Below, one piece after another: positions 6,826 through 14,915 of a DNA stretch of 64,000 nt. Numbering within the stretch: position 1 is the stretch's first letter; each line of letters begins with the position of its first letter. Under the pieces are notes generated by a model that ran no database searches, was not told the origin of the DNA, and saw only the letters and a program-made list of their open reading frames with translations. A program made the translations under genes and the position numbers. Origin of the DNA: Salinicola corii (GTDB lineage: Bacteria; Pseudomonadota; Gammaproteobacteria; Pseudomonadales; Halomonadaceae); contig NZ_VTPX01000001.1 in assembly GCF_008298015.1 (NCBI RefSeq), positions 620,001 to 684,000 of the forward strand, written 5' to 3'.

Positions 6826-7677
6826 ATGGATAGCCCGATCATGCGCTACCACGGCGGCAAGTGGAGGATGGCGCGCTGGATCATGTCTCAGTTCCCGCCT
6901 GCGTCCGAGTTCGACGTCTACGTCGAGCCCTACGGCGGCGCTGCCGGGGTGCTGCTGCAGATGCCGCCATCACGGCACGAGGTCTACAACGACTTGGACG
7001 AGGATGTTGTGAATGTATTTCGCGTGCTGCGAGATCCCTGGCGAGCGCAGCAGCTCGCCAAGGCCTGCCGGCTGACACCCTACGCCCGGGCGGAGTTCGA
7101 GTTGGCCTACCAACCGACGGCTGAGCCAGTAGAGCGAGCCCGTCGGACGCTATTTCGAGCCTCAGCTGGCTTCGGTTCGGCATCGGCGACTGCTGGTTCG
7201 AGTGGCTTCCGCACCTATACCGGAGAAGACGGACCCAAGGGACGGATAGCCGGCACCTGGCTCGACTACCCCCGGGTCATCGACAGCTACGTCGACAGGT
7301 TGCAGGGAGTAGTGATCGAGAGCCGGCCGGCGCTGGACGTCATGTGGCAGCATGATCGCCACCGCGCGCTGCACTACGTAGACCCGCCCTATGTCGCGTC
7401 GACCCGACAGAAAGGCCATCGGATCGTTTACCGCCACGAGATGGACGAGACCGCCCACCAAGAGCTGCTCGCCACACTCCAGACGCTACATGGCTTCGTG
7501 GTGCTATCCGGCTACGACTGCGAGATGTACCGCGACATTCTCACCGGCTGGTCGCTGGTTCAAAAAGAGGTTTCCGTCTCTGGCCAGCGCGGTGGCGTTA
7601 ACCGAACCGAATGCCTCTGGCTCTCGCCGCGGGTGATCCAACAGCAACGCCAGCGCGACATGTTCACCTGCGCATGA
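6826..7677 (+). CDS. Phage N6-adenine DNA methyltransferase, D12/Dam class
   Basis: A 283-residue class D12 (Dam-like) adenine methyltransferase. The N-terminal PIMRYHGGKWRMARWI is the usual opening; the AdoMet motif is YVEPYGGAAGVLLQMP, followed by YNDLDEDVVNVF; the catalytic DPPY is at residues 186-189 (YVDPPYVAS). Start ATG 6826 follows GAGGG at 6814-6818; a longer frame from 6697 overlaps the preceding gene and lacks the motif context. A short GGCCC/GGGCC hairpin (6802-6820) precedes the start. Together with the C5 enzyme it gives the phage two types of DNA methylation, most simply as anti-restriction. The recognition sequence cannot be read from the gene. Confidence 0.88.
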   Translation: MDSPIMRYHGGKWRMARWIMSQFPPASEFDVYVEPYGGAAGVLLQMPPSRHEVYNDLDEDVVNVFRVLRDPWRAQQLAKACRLTPYARAEFELAYQPTAEPVERARRTLFRASAGFGSASATAGSSGFRTYTGEDGPKGRIAGTWLDYPRVIDSYVDRLQGVVIESRPALDVMWQHDRHRALHYVDPPYVASTRQKGHRIVYRHEMDETAHQELLATLQTLHGFVVLSGYDCEMYRDILTGWSLVQKEVSVSGQRGGVNRTECLWLSPRVIQQQRQRDMFTCA

Positions 7678-7761
7678 CTTAGCGTGTAGGTGATTGACGA
7701 TTGTGGCGGTATGGGCCGTCAAGTACGTTATCTAAGCAAATTCACATTCAAGGAGGGCGAG

Positions 7762-8184
7762 ATGCCAAAACAGATCGCGTTGGCACTATCCATCATGCTG
7801 CTACCGACTATGGCCTTTGCAGACGACTGCCAGATGATGAATAAGGGTGTCACGACGTGCGAATACGCTCAGCAGCTCTTCGATCAAGAAGCGGGCGACC
7901 TACCGAAGATGATTGGACCTGGTATCCAAGCGCAGGATATGGATGTCGAGGGAGCCACCATGAAAATGACCGCTCGTTTTCCAATCACGAAAAAAATGCT
8001 TGAGCAGAAAATGGCGGGTCAAGGCGAGGGCGCCGAAGAGAAGTTCGCGCGCCTCTTGGGTTCAGCGGCATGCATGGAGCCGGAAACCAAGGATTTCATT
8101 TCGTCGGGTGGTAAGTTGGAGTACACAACGCTCTACCAGGACGAAACTCCGATGGGCTCCTTTACCGTGGATCATTGTCCTTAA
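7762..8184 (+). CDS. Secreted cystine-containing protein, probable phage cargo
   Basis: 140 residues with an excellent ribosome site (AAGGAGGG, 7750-7757). Residues 1-20 (MPKQIALALSIMLLPTMAFA) form a Sec signal peptide. The mature part has Cys residues at its start (DDCQMMN, TTCEYAQ) and near its end (AACMEPETKDF, VDHCP). The pattern C-x-x-P-E-x(6-8)-G-x-x-L-x-Y-x-x-L-Y, then FTVDHC, is shared with widespread small periplasmic domains of unknown function. It is not a replication gene; placed inside the phage operon it is probably a lysogen-expressed envelope protein, perhaps superinfection exclusion, which is speculation. Confidence 0.65.
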   Translation: MPKQIALALSIMLLPTMAFADDCQMMNKGVTTCEYAQQLFDQEAGDLPKMIGPGIQAQDMDVEGATMKMTARFPITKKMLEQKMAGQGEGAEEKFARLLGSAACMEPETKDFISSGGKLEYTTLYQDETPMGSFTVDHCP

Positions 8185-8210
8185 AGCCCTCGCAACACTG
8201 ATTTTTAACC

Positions 8211-8234
8211 AGGCCGCCTCTCAAGGCGGCCTTT
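8211..8234 (+). terminator. Hairpin plus T-tract before rdgC
   Basis: AGGCCGCC (8211-8218) pairs with GGCGGCCT (8225-8232), followed by a short T run. GGAG (8244-8247) and the ATG at 8255 come directly after. Confidence 0.7.
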
Positions 8235-8254
8235 CTCGTTTCTGGAGACAAATT

Positions 8255-9193
8255 ATGTTCCCCAAAGCTTTTCATCTCTACCGCGTCCACGACCAGGACG
8301 TGCTTCTCGACACCGTGCCATTCGAAGAAGCGCTCGCCGAACTCCGGTTTCGCCCCGTGTCGCCTCGCGAAGCTCGCCGTGTCGGCTGGGCGCCACCGGC
8401 CGGTAAACGGAGCGAAGCGCTTTCCCACGAGATCCAGCGGCACATGCTGCTGACGATGCTAAAGCAGGAGCGCCTACTGCCCGCGGCGGTGATCAATGAG
8501 GAGGTCGCAGAACGAGTGGAGGCCCGCGAAGCCGCCGAAGGTCAACCGCTCTCCCGCCGAGAGCGTCAGCTACTCAAGGAGCAGGTGCTGGAAGAGCTAC
8601 TGCCGCAGGCATTCACGACCACGAAGCGCTTCGAGCTTTGGTGGGACACCGCAAACCGCATTATCGGCATCAATGCCGGCAGCCGGAAGGCGGCCGAAGA
8701 AGCGCTAGATCTGTTGCGGCAGACGCTGGGTTCGCTGAAGGTGACGCCACTGGTAACGAAGACGCCGCCGTCGCGTGGCATGACGCAGTGGTTGAGCGAT
8801 CCCGGCAGTCGCCCGGCGACTCTGCTGCTGGGCGACCAGGTCGAGTTACGCGCCACAGAAGACGAAGGCGTGCTGCGGGCCAAATCTGTCGATCTCGACA
8901 GCGAGGAAATGCAGTCGCTGCTTGAGAACGGGCGCCTGGCCGCAAAGATGGGTATCGGCATCGAAGGCCTGGCCCGGTTCCAGCTTCACGACGATCTGAG
9001 CATCAAGGGGCTGCAGTTCGACGATGCACTGCTGGATGAAGCCAGTCAGGCGGATGACGGCGACGATCCCGCCGTTCGGCTCGAAACTGACTTTGCGCTG
9101 TGGAGCGATGCAATGTCGAAGGTCATCGCCAGCCTGCTCGAGTGGCTGGGTGGGGAGGCTGATCCGAGCATGCCAAGTGAGGCGACCCCATGA
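8255..9193 (+). CDS. rdgC: Recombination-associated protein RdgC, phage copy
   Basis: 312 residues, close to the usual 300-310 of RdgC. N-terminal FPKAFHLYRVHD, the FRPVSPREARRVGW segment, and the central LPQAFTTTKRFELWWDTANR are typical of the family, as are the ADPR-free helical C-terminal half and the GIEGLARFQLHDDLSIKGLQ block. RdgC forms a ring-shaped dimer around DNA and restrains RecA. Phage and prophage copies are common beside recombination genes in Pseudomonas and Burkholderia phages. Start ATG 8255 follows GGAG and the hairpin at 8211; the longer frame from 8000 overlaps the secreted-protein gene. It shares the operon with the annealing protein, consistent with control of phage versus host recombination. 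Confidence 0.85.
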   Translation: MFPKAFHLYRVHDQDVLLDTVPFEEALAELRFRPVSPREARRVGWAPPAGKRSEALSHEIQRHMLLTMLKQERLLPAAVINEEVAERVEAREAAEGQPLSRRERQLLKEQVLEELLPQAFTTTKRFELWWDTANRIIGINAGSRKAAEEALDLLRQTLGSLKVTPLVTKTPPSRGMTQWLSDPGSRPATLLLGDQVELRATEDEGVLRAKSVDLDSEEMQSLLENGRLAAKMGIGIEGLARFQLHDDLSIKGLQFDDALLDEASQADDGDDPAVRLETDFALWSDAMSKVIASLLEWLGGEADPSMPSEATP

Positions 9194-9210
9194 CCACCAC
9201 CATTCACCAC

Positions 9211-9240
9211 ACGCCGGCCGCCGCCGGCGTTTCTGTTTTG
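9211..9240 (+). terminator. Hairpin before the 9250 gene
   Basis: ACGCCGGC (9211-9218) pairs with GCCGGCGT (9223-9230), followed by TTCTGTTTT and the TTGGAG ribosome site (9239-9243). Confidence 0.6.
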
Positions 9241-9249
9241 GAGCCCGCT

Positions 9250-9411
9250 ATGGCGAATCAACTACCGGTCACGCCCGAAGAGGATGAAGCGTTCGAGGCG
9301 CTGGCCAGGCGCAACGCTGAGCTCGAGGACGAGAAGCACGAGCGCTTGAGCCTGATTGATCAGCAAATGCGAGCGATGGAGGATGCCGACAACTTCGATC
9401 AGCATCTGTAG
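9250..9411 (+). CDS. Very small acidic phage protein
   Basis: 53 residues (MANQLPVTPEEDEAFEALAR at the start), start chosen at 9250 because TTGGAG lies 6 nt upstream and the hairpin/T-tract unit ends there; a start at 9190 would run through the hairpin. It is highly acidic with one long predicted helix (Glu, Ala, Leu, Arg rich). No family is recognised. It sits between rdgC and the excisionase-like gene, each separated by its own hairpin. Confidence 0.55.
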   Translation: MANQLPVTPEEDEAFEALARRNAELEDEKHERLSLIDQQMRAMEDADNFDQHL

Positions 9412-9434
9412 ACCACACCACACCGAACCACACG

Positions 9435-9453
9435 CCGCGAAAGCGGTTTTTTT
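9435..9453 (+). terminator. Short hairpin plus T7 before the AlpA-like gene
   Basis: CCGC (9435-9438) and GCGG (9443-9446) close a GAAA tetraloop, followed by seven T. The GGAGG at 9460-9464 and ATG 9470 follow. Confidence 0.6.
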
Positions 9454-9469
9454 ATGCCTGGAGGTTGGG

Positions 9470-9673
9470 ATGAACGAACCAATCATCATCAAGGGGGATC
9501 GCCTGATTCCGCTTAAGTCGGTCGAGGACAAAGTGGGCCACGGCAAGTCTTGGATCTACGTGCAGATCAAGGATGGCACGTTCCCGGATCGGCGCATGGT
9601 TCACGGCCGTGCGTTGTGGCGTGAGAGCGAGATTGACGCATGGCTGGCCAAGGCCTGGGCGCAAGCGTCGTGA
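9470..9673 (+). CDS. AlpA/excisionase-like DNA-binding protein
   Basis: 67 residues with GGAGG 5 nt upstream. The pattern RLIPLKSVEDKVGHGKSWIY, then FPDRRMVHGRALWRESEID and AWLAKAW, matches the MerR-like winged helix of AlpA and phage Xis proteins (R-L-I-x-L-x-x-V, S-x-x-x-Y-x-x-I-x-x-G-x-F-P, W-x-x-S-E-I-D-x-W). Such proteins direct excision or activate integrase. In lambdoid operons of this type the integrase gene should be next; here only about 230 nt of non-coding DNA separates it from trpG. Confidence 0.75.
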   Translation: MNEPIIIKGDRLIPLKSVEDKVGHGKSWIYVQIKDGTFPDRRMVHGRALWRESEIDAWLAKAWAQAS

Positions 9674-9675
9674 TC

Positions 9676-9810
9676 TTGACACCCCAACGGCCGAAACGCA
9701 CTATAGCGGCATGACTACCGCACCGATTGCCTCGATCAAAAGCTGGCGCCTCCACTGAGAGGCGGCTTTCGTGTGTCTGTATCATGCCGCCCGTTGAGGC
9801 GGCATTTTTG
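9676..9810 (+). other. Phage/chromosome boundary with promoter and terminator
   Basis: TTGACA (9676-9681) and CTATAG (9701-9706, 19-nt spacer) form a plausible promoter. It is followed by a 15-codon frame from ATG 9711 and an imperfect GC-rich hairpin (about 9746-9765). A clear terminator follows: ATGCCGCC (9784-9791) with GGCGGCAT (9798-9805) and T5. The unit could be a short RNA or leader peptide, or what is left after loss of the integrase gene. No tRNA and no obvious att duplication can be seen from one end. From 9811 to 9903 I see only the trpG leader with a TGGAG ribosome site. Confidence 0.4.
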
Positions 9811-9903
9811 TTTCCGCCTTGAGGGTTGCAAACACCGATGTGAGTCAGGATGTGAGTAAATCCGGCACATCGTCACAGACAACCCTAATGGAGTCAAATA
9901 GTT

Positions 9904-10497
9904 ATGCGCCAATCGGTCCTCATGATCGACAATTACGACAGCTTTACCTTCAACATCGTCCAGTACTTGGGAGAGTTGGGGGCGGATGTAGTGACCGTGC
10001 GCAACGACGAGACGGACATCGCCGGTCTCGAGCAGCACGCACCGACACATCTGGTGGTGTCGCCTGGTCCGTGCACGCCCAATGAAGCCGGGATAGCGAT
10101 GGACGCGATCCGCCACTTTGCCGGCAAGATTCCGATACTGGGTGTCTGCCTGGGGCACCAGGCCATCGGTCAGGTCTATGGGGGGGATGTGGTACGCGCG
10201 CCGCAGGTGATGCATGGCAAGACGTCCCGCGTTCGTCACCGCAGTGAAGGGGTTTTCGAAGGACTCGAGGACCCGCTCGAGGTGACCCGGTATCATTCGC
10301 TGGTGGTGGCTGCCGAGACGTTACCCGACTGCCTCGAAGTCACGGCCTGGGTCGACGACGACGATCCGACGCCGGGACTGATCATGGGCTTGAAGCACAA
10401 GACGTTGGATATCGAAGGGGTGCAGTTTCACCCCGAATCCATTCTGTCTCGCCAAGGTCACGAGCTGCTGGCGAATTTCCTCAAACGGCGCGGCTAA
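9904..10497 (+). CDS. trpG: Anthranilate synthase glutaminase subunit TrpG
   Basis: 197 residues. Class I glutamine amidotransferase: [19 protein letters not shown] at the N terminus, the oxyanion/PGP segment [13 protein letters not shown], the nucleophile Cys in [15 protein letters not shown], and the catalytic HPE in QFHPESILS. It supplies ammonia to TrpE for anthranilate synthesis from chorismate. TGGAG lies 10 nt before the ATG. It starts a trpGDC operon; trpE is not in the window and, as in Pseudomonas, may be on the other side of the inserted element. No attenuator with tandem Trp codons is visible upstream. Confidence 0.95.
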   Translation: MRQSVLMIDNYDSFTFNIVQYLGELGADVVTVRNDETDIAGLEQHAPTHLVVSPGPCTPNEAGIAMDAIRHFAGKIPILGVCLGHQAIGQVYGGDVVRAPQVMHGKTSRVRHRSEGVFEGLEDPLEVTRYHSLVVAAETLPDCLEVTAWVDDDDPTPGLIMGLKHKTLDIEGVQFHPESILSRQGHELLANFLKRRG

Positions 10498-10519
10498 CTG
10501 GAAAAGGCGAGGAGCCAAC

Positions 10520-11539
10520 ATGCAAATGCGGGATGCCATTGGCGCGGTCATGCGTCGCCAGGACCTCAGCTACGAGGAGACTCACGCCGTCATGCAGGCG
10601 ATCATGACGGGGGAGGCCACCGAAGCGCAGATCGGCGGCTTCCTGATCGGGCTGGCGATGAAAGGCGAAACCGCCGACGAGATCACGGCGGCGGCGCAGG
10701 TCATGCGCGAGCTGATGCAGCCGGTATCGATCGACTGCGACAACGTCGTCGATATCGTCGGTACCGGCGGCGATGGCGCCAACCTTTTCAACGTCTCCAC
10801 CGCATCGAGTTTCGTCGTCGCGGCTGCCGGCGGCCATGTCGCCAAGCACGGCAACCGCGGCGTCTCGTCCTCCGCCGGCAGCGCGGACCTTTTCGACGTC
10901 GCGGGTATCTATCTCGATCTCGACGCCGCGACCATTGCGCGCTGTATCGAACAGGTCGGCGTCGGTTTCATGTTCGCGCCGCGTCACCATCAGGCGATGC
11001 GTCACGCCATCGGCCCGCGCAGGGAGATGGGAGTGCGCACGGTCTTCAATATCCTCGGGCCGTTGACCAATCCGGCGGGCGCCCCCAACCAGCTGCTGGG
11101 TGTCTATGCGCCCCGTCTCGTGCCGCTGGTGGCGGAATCTTTGCGCAAGCTGGGTAGCCGGCACGTGCTGGTCGTGCATGCCGAGGATGGCCTGGACGAA
11201 ATCTCGGTGGCGGCGCCGACGCGGGTGGCCGAACTTCGCGACGGCGAGATCCATGACTACACGATCACTCCCGAGTCGCTGGGCATTGAGCGTCAATCGC
11301 TCGAACCGCTGAAGGTCGTGACCGCCGAGGACAGCCTCAAGCTGGTCAAGGAGGCGCTGGTGGGCAAGGGCGTGGCCGGCGATATCGTCGCGCTCAACGC
11401 GGGTGCGGCGCTGTTTGCCGCCGGTATCGCCGATTCGCTGAAAGAGGGCGTGTTGATGGCCCAGGACGCCCAGGCTTCCAAACTTCCGCTGGAAAAGCTC
11501 AAGGAGCTTTCCGATTTCACGCGTATCTTCGCCGAGTGA
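10520..11539 (+). CDS. trpD: Anthranilate phosphoribosyltransferase TrpD
   Basis: 339 residues, 22 nt after trpG with GAGGAG upstream. It transfers phosphoribose from PRPP to anthranilate, the second step of tryptophan synthesis. The diagnostic PRPP/phosphate loop [20 protein letters not shown], the [16 protein letters not shown] block and the [20 protein letters not shown] region are all intact. The length is standard for the family. Confidence 0.96.
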   Translation: MQMRDAIGAVMRRQDLSYEETHAVMQAIMTGEATEAQIGGFLIGLAMKGETADEITAAAQVMRELMQPVSIDCDNVVDIVGTGGDGANLFNVSTASSFVVAAAGGHVAKHGNRGVSSSAGSADLFDVAGIYLDLDAATIARCIEQVGVGFMFAPRHHQAMRHAIGPRREMGVRTVFNILGPLTNPAGAPNQLLGVYAPRLVPLVAESLRKLGSRHVLVVHAEDGLDEISVAAPTRVAELRDGEIHDYTITPESLGIERQSLEPLKVVTAEDSLKLVKEALVGKGVAGDIVALNAGAALFAAGIADSLKEGVLMAQDAQASKLPLEKLKELSDFTRIFAE

Positions 11540-11573
11540 GTTCTCGCCGAACAAGCCCAACAGGAACCGCTAC

Positions 11574-12386
11574 ATGACCGATGTCGCCGATAGTGAACTG
11601 CCGACCATCCTGGCCAAGATACTGACGCGCAAGCGCGAAGAGATTGCCGAGCGTCGCCCTGTCGTCAGCGAGCAGGCGTGGCTCGAGCGGGCGAAGTCCC
11701 AGGCCGCGCCCCGAGGTTTCGTGGCCGCGCTCGATGCCTGTATCGAGGGCGGCGACCCCGCCGTCATCGCCGAGATCAAGAAGGCCTCGCCCTCCAAGGG
11801 CGTCATCCGTGAAGACTTTCGACCCGCGGAGATTGCGGCCGACTATGCCGCGGCCGGCGCCAGCTGTCTTTCGGTATTGACGGATGCCGACTACTTCCAG
11901 GGGCACGAGGAGTACCTGATCGCCGCCCGGAACGCCTGCGACTTGCCGGTGATTCGCAAGGACTTCATCATCGACGGCTACCAGGTAGCGGAAGCCAGGG
12001 GCATCGGTGCGGACTGCATCCTGCTGATCGTGGCAGCGCTGAGCGACGAGCAGCTCAAGGATCTCTACCAGCAGGCGACGGCGCTGGGCATGGACGTGCT
12101 GGTCGAGGTTCACGATATCTTTGAGCTCGAACGGGCGCTGATGCTCGATCTGCCGCTGGTGGGGATCAACAACCGCGACCTGCGTACGTTCGAAACCTCG
12201 CTGGACACCACCTTCGAACTGCTGAAGCGGATCCCCCAGGGGGTCACGGTCGTCACCGAGTCCGGCATCCACAGTCGTGACGATGTCGAGCGGATGCGGG
12301 AGTTCGACGTCAACGCCTTCCTGGTGGGCGAGGCGTTCATGCGCGAGGAAGAGCCCGGTAGCGCGCTGCGCCGGATGTTTTTCTAG
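11574..12386 (+). CDS. trpC: Indole-3-glycerol phosphate synthase TrpC
   Basis: 270 residues, monofunctional TrpC (no fused TrpF). TIM-barrel landmarks: the catalytic Lys region [12 protein letters not shown], the barrel strand with [41 protein letters not shown] and the C-terminal [11 protein letters not shown]. It converts CdRP to indole-3-glycerol phosphate. It is the last gene of trpGDC; trpF and trpBA must be elsewhere, as in pseudomonads. Confidence 0.96.
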   Translation: MTDVADSELPTILAKILTRKREEIAERRPVVSEQAWLERAKSQAAPRGFVAALDACIEGGDPAVIAEIKKASPSKGVIREDFRPAEIAADYAAAGASCLSVLTDADYFQGHEEYLIAARNACDLPVIRKDFIIDGYQVAEARGIGADCILLIVAALSDEQLKDLYQQATALGMDVLVEVHDIFELERALMLDLPLVGINNRDLRTFETSLDTTFELLKRIPQGVTVVTESGIHSRDDVERMREFDVNAFLVGEAFMREEEPGSALRRMFF

Positions 12387-12414
12387 CCGCAGGCGGCGAC
12401 GTCGCTGGCGTTCG

Positions 12415-12447
12415 AGCGCCGCTCTCCATGAAAAGGGGGGCGGCGCT
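12415..12447. terminator. Candidate convergent terminator trpC/antiporter
   Basis: AGCGCCGC (12415-12422) pairs with GCGGCGCT (12440-12447) across a 17-nt loop between the convergent trpC and antiporter genes. There is no good T-tract on either strand, so termination may be partial or rho-assisted. Confidence 0.4.
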
Positions 12448-12500
12448 TCACGTTGGCGGGGAGAAAGGGTCGCTTCCAGGCATCCGCCGGGCTGGGGCGG

Positions 12501-14300
12501 TCAGAATTCGGGCGAGTCGGGGAAGATCAGGCTGATCAGCGTGTCGCCGGCTTTGGGGTTGAGCGGCCTGGCCGAGGTGGCGATGCGGATGCGACCGCTG
12601 GCGGAGAGCGTGAACAGCGTCAGCAGCCGGTCCTGGTGGATGCGGCGGTAATCCTCGATGTCGAAGTTGTCGCTGATCCTGGCGTGGCGCATCACCGCGC
12701 CCTGACCGATCAGGCTGGATAGGCGAGTGAAGGTGGTGTGCCCGTCGAACAGCAGCGGCAGGTGAGCCAGCGCCTGTTGGTGATGACGACGGGCGTTGCG
12801 GGAGGATTCCACCGCCAGCCGAAAGACCTTGCCGTGACCGAGAATGTGTTCGAAGTGCAGTGCGGCAAGATTGTTGAGCTCGCGGTAGGGCGACAGCGGC
12901 AGCAGATGGCCGATGCCCGTCAGCCCCAGATGCTGGGCGGCATGCTCCGACAGCGGGTTGCCGTAGTAGGTCGGGAGGCTGGCCATCCGTGCCTCCTGGA
13001 TTGCATCCCAGTTGTGATCGCACAGTCGCACCGCGAAGCCGGCTTCCTGCAGGGCGCTGCCGAAGGCCCGTGCCACCGGGTTGGCACCGATGATCAGAAA
13101 GCCCGACGCCGTCGGCGCGTCCACCTTCAGAAACCGGGCCAGCGGACGCGAGAACAGGCTCTGTACCACGACGGTGCTGATGATCACCAGGAAGGTGATC
13201 GGGACCAGCAGCTCCGCACCCGGCACCTCCAGCGCCTCGAGTCGGATCGCGAACAGCGAGGCCACCGCCGCGGCGACGATACCGCGGGGAGAGAGCCAGG
13301 CCAGCAGCGCCTTCTCCCGCCAGTTGAGCGAACTGCCCCAGGTACAGACCCACACCGCCAGCGGTCGCGCCACCCACACCAGGACCGCCAGGAACGCCCA
13401 CGCCTCCCACGACAGCAGCCCCAACTGCTCGAGACTCAAGCGCGCTGCCAGCAGAATGAACAGCCCCGAAATCAGCAGGATCGACAGCGTCTCCTTGAAC
13501 TCCAGAATCGGCTGGGTCGGCACGCCCCGCATGTTGGCCATCCACACCCCCATGACGGTGACGGTCAGCAGGCCGGACTCGTGGAACAGCAGGTTCGAGG
13601 CGGTGAACAGCGTCAGCATGATCATCAGGGTGCCGAAGCTGTGCAGGCGTTGCGGCAGCCAGTAGTGGCGCAGCACACTGCCCCACAGATAGCCGCCCGC
13701 CGTCCCCAGGCCGAAGCCGATCACCGCGGTCTGGGCAAAGCTCACCAAGGTATGGGTCGCTGCGCCATTGGAGAGTCCCAGGGCGACGAACTCATAGACG
13801 AGGACCGCGCCGATGGCACCGATCGGATCGATCAGGATGCCTTCCCAGCGCAGGATCTGGCTGACGTGCTCGCGGGCGCGCAGCGACTGCAGCAGCGGCA
13901 GGACCACCGTCGGTCCGGTCACGACCAGCAGCGCGCCCAGCACGCTGGCCATCTCCCAGGAGAGCCCGAGGATCAGGTGCGCGGCCACGATGGCCAGCAG
14001 CGCGGTGATCAATGCGCCCCAGGTCACCAGTCGGCTGACGGTGCGGCCGTGGCCCCGCAGCTCCCGGAAATCGAGGGTCAAGGCGCCCTCGAACAGAATC
14101 ACCGCGACTGCCAGGGAGACCAGCGGGAACAGCAGATCGCCGAGCACCGCATCCGGATCGAGCACCCCGGTGATCGGCCCGGCGGCGATACCGGCGATCA
14201 GCAGCGGCAGGATGGCCGGCACCCGGATCTGCCAGGCGAGCCATTGGCAGCCCAGCGCCAGCAGGCCGATGCCGGTCAGGGCAAGAGCGGCGTTTTCCAT
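12501..14300 (-). CDS. CPA1-type cation/proton antiporter with RCK/TrkA domain
   Basis: 599 residues, start at 14300 with GGAGAG upstream; longer frames merely run across trxC. The N-terminal 400 residues contain about 12-13 membrane segments of the sodium/proton exchanger fold, including GPTVVLPLL and the LSPRGIVAAAVASLFAIRLE segment typical of CPA1. Residues about 415-540 form a nucleotide-binding domain (SGFLIIGANPVARAFGSALQ), followed by a C-terminal TrkA-C-like tail. It probably exchanges sodium or potassium for protons at the inner membrane, under nucleotide control. Ion choice cannot be read from sequence. This fits a halophile. Confidence 0.85.
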   Translation of the reverse strand: MENAALALTGIGLLALGCQWLAWQIRVPAILPLLIAGIAAGPITGVLDPDAVLGDLLFPLVSLAVAVILFEGALTLDFRELRGHGRTVSRLVTWGALITALLAIVAAHLILGLSWEMASVLGALLVVTGPTVVLPLLQSLRAREHVSQILRWEGILIDPIGAIGAVLVYEFVALGLSNGAATHTLVSFAQTAVIGFGLGTAGGYLWGSVLRHYWLPQRLHSFGTLMIMLTLFTASNLLFHESGLLTVTVMGVWMANMRGVPTQPILEFKETLSILLISGLFILLAARLSLEQLGLLSWEAWAFLAVLVWVARPLAVWVCTWGSSLNWREKALLAWLSPRGIVAAAVASLFAIRLEALEVPGAELLVPITFLVIISTVVVQSLFSRPLARFLKVDAPTASGFLIIGANPVARAFGSALQEAGFAVRLCDHNWDAIQEARMASLPTYYGNPLSEHAAQHLGLTGIGHLLPLSPYRELNNLAALHFEHILGHGKVFRLAVESSRNARRHHQQALAHLPLLFDGHTTFTRLSSLIGQGAVMRHARISDNFDIEDYRRIHQDRLLTLFTLSASGRIRIATSARPLNPKAGDTLISLIFPDSPEF

Positions 14301-14386
14301 GCGGTCTCTCCGGTGCGTGGCAAAAGGCGCGCAGACTAGCGGCGGCACCGCATGGATGCAATGCCGAATCGTGAGGCGGACAGATT

Positions 14387-14830
14387 TCAGGGTGTGGCGA
14401 GTTGTCGCCGAGTCCAGGCGACGATGTCCGACTGCCCCATGGCGCCGGCCTGGCGCGCGATCTCGCGGCCGCCGCGGAACAGGATCAGCGTCGGAATGCT
14501 GCGGATGCCGAAGCGCGATGCGATATCGGTGGCCGCTTCGGTATCCAGCTTGGCCAGGCGGAGGTGGGGCTCGAGCTCGCCCGCGGCCTTGGCGAATCCC
14601 GGCGCCATCGCCTTGCAGGGGCCGCACCAGTCGGCCCAGAAATCGACCAGCAGCGGAAGATCGCTGCGCGTCAGGTGGCGGTCGAAGTTGGCGGAGTCCA
14701 GTGCCAGCGGTTCGCCGGTGAACAGCAGGTTGTGACAGCGACCGCAGTTCGGGGCATCGCCCAGGCGCGTACTGGCAACCCGGTTGACCGCGTGGCAGTG
14801 GGGGCAGACGAGGTGAAGCGTGTCGGACAT
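14387..14830 (-). CDS. trxC: Thioredoxin 2 (TrxC)
   Basis: 147 residues. An N-terminal zinc ribbon (CPHCHAVNR, CGRCHNLL) distinguishes TrxC from TrxA, and the thioredoxin domain carries the WCGPC active site (VDFWADWCGPCKAMAP) and the cis-Pro loop IRSIPTLILF. It is a cytosolic disulfide reductase with a zinc-dependent N domain, OxyR-regulated in E. coli; no OxyR site was identified here. It lies between the antiporter and the YdiJ-like gene on the same strand, 86 nt from each. Confidence 0.95.
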   Translation of the reverse strand: MSDTLHLVCPHCHAVNRVASTRLGDAPNCGRCHNLLFTGEPLALDSANFDRHLTRSDLPLLVDFWADWCGPCKAMAPGFAKAAGELEPHLRLAKLDTEAATDIASRFGIRSIPTLILFRGGREIARQAGAMGQSDIVAWTRRQLATP

Positions 14831-14915
14831 GAGGCGGGCTCCTGGTGAGCGAAAACCAATAGTGATTGGGGGGCTGTAAGGTGGGGCCGGGGTTCCCGCA
14901 GCCCCGGTTGTCCAC

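Noticed and set aside
4988-7677. Complete restriction-modification system
   Set aside because: Two methyltransferases are present but no endonuclease-like gene is adjacent; the neighbours are phage or secreted proteins.
12453-14339. Long plus-strand frame of 533 codons
   Set aside because: It is antisense to the antiporter gene and its product is an unnatural Gln/Arg/His-rich string, the usual shadow of a GC-rich gene.
12501-14915. Antiporter frame extended to 804 codons
   Set aside because: The extra 205 codons overlap trxC in another frame and have no membrane or domain character; GGAGAG supports the start at 14300.
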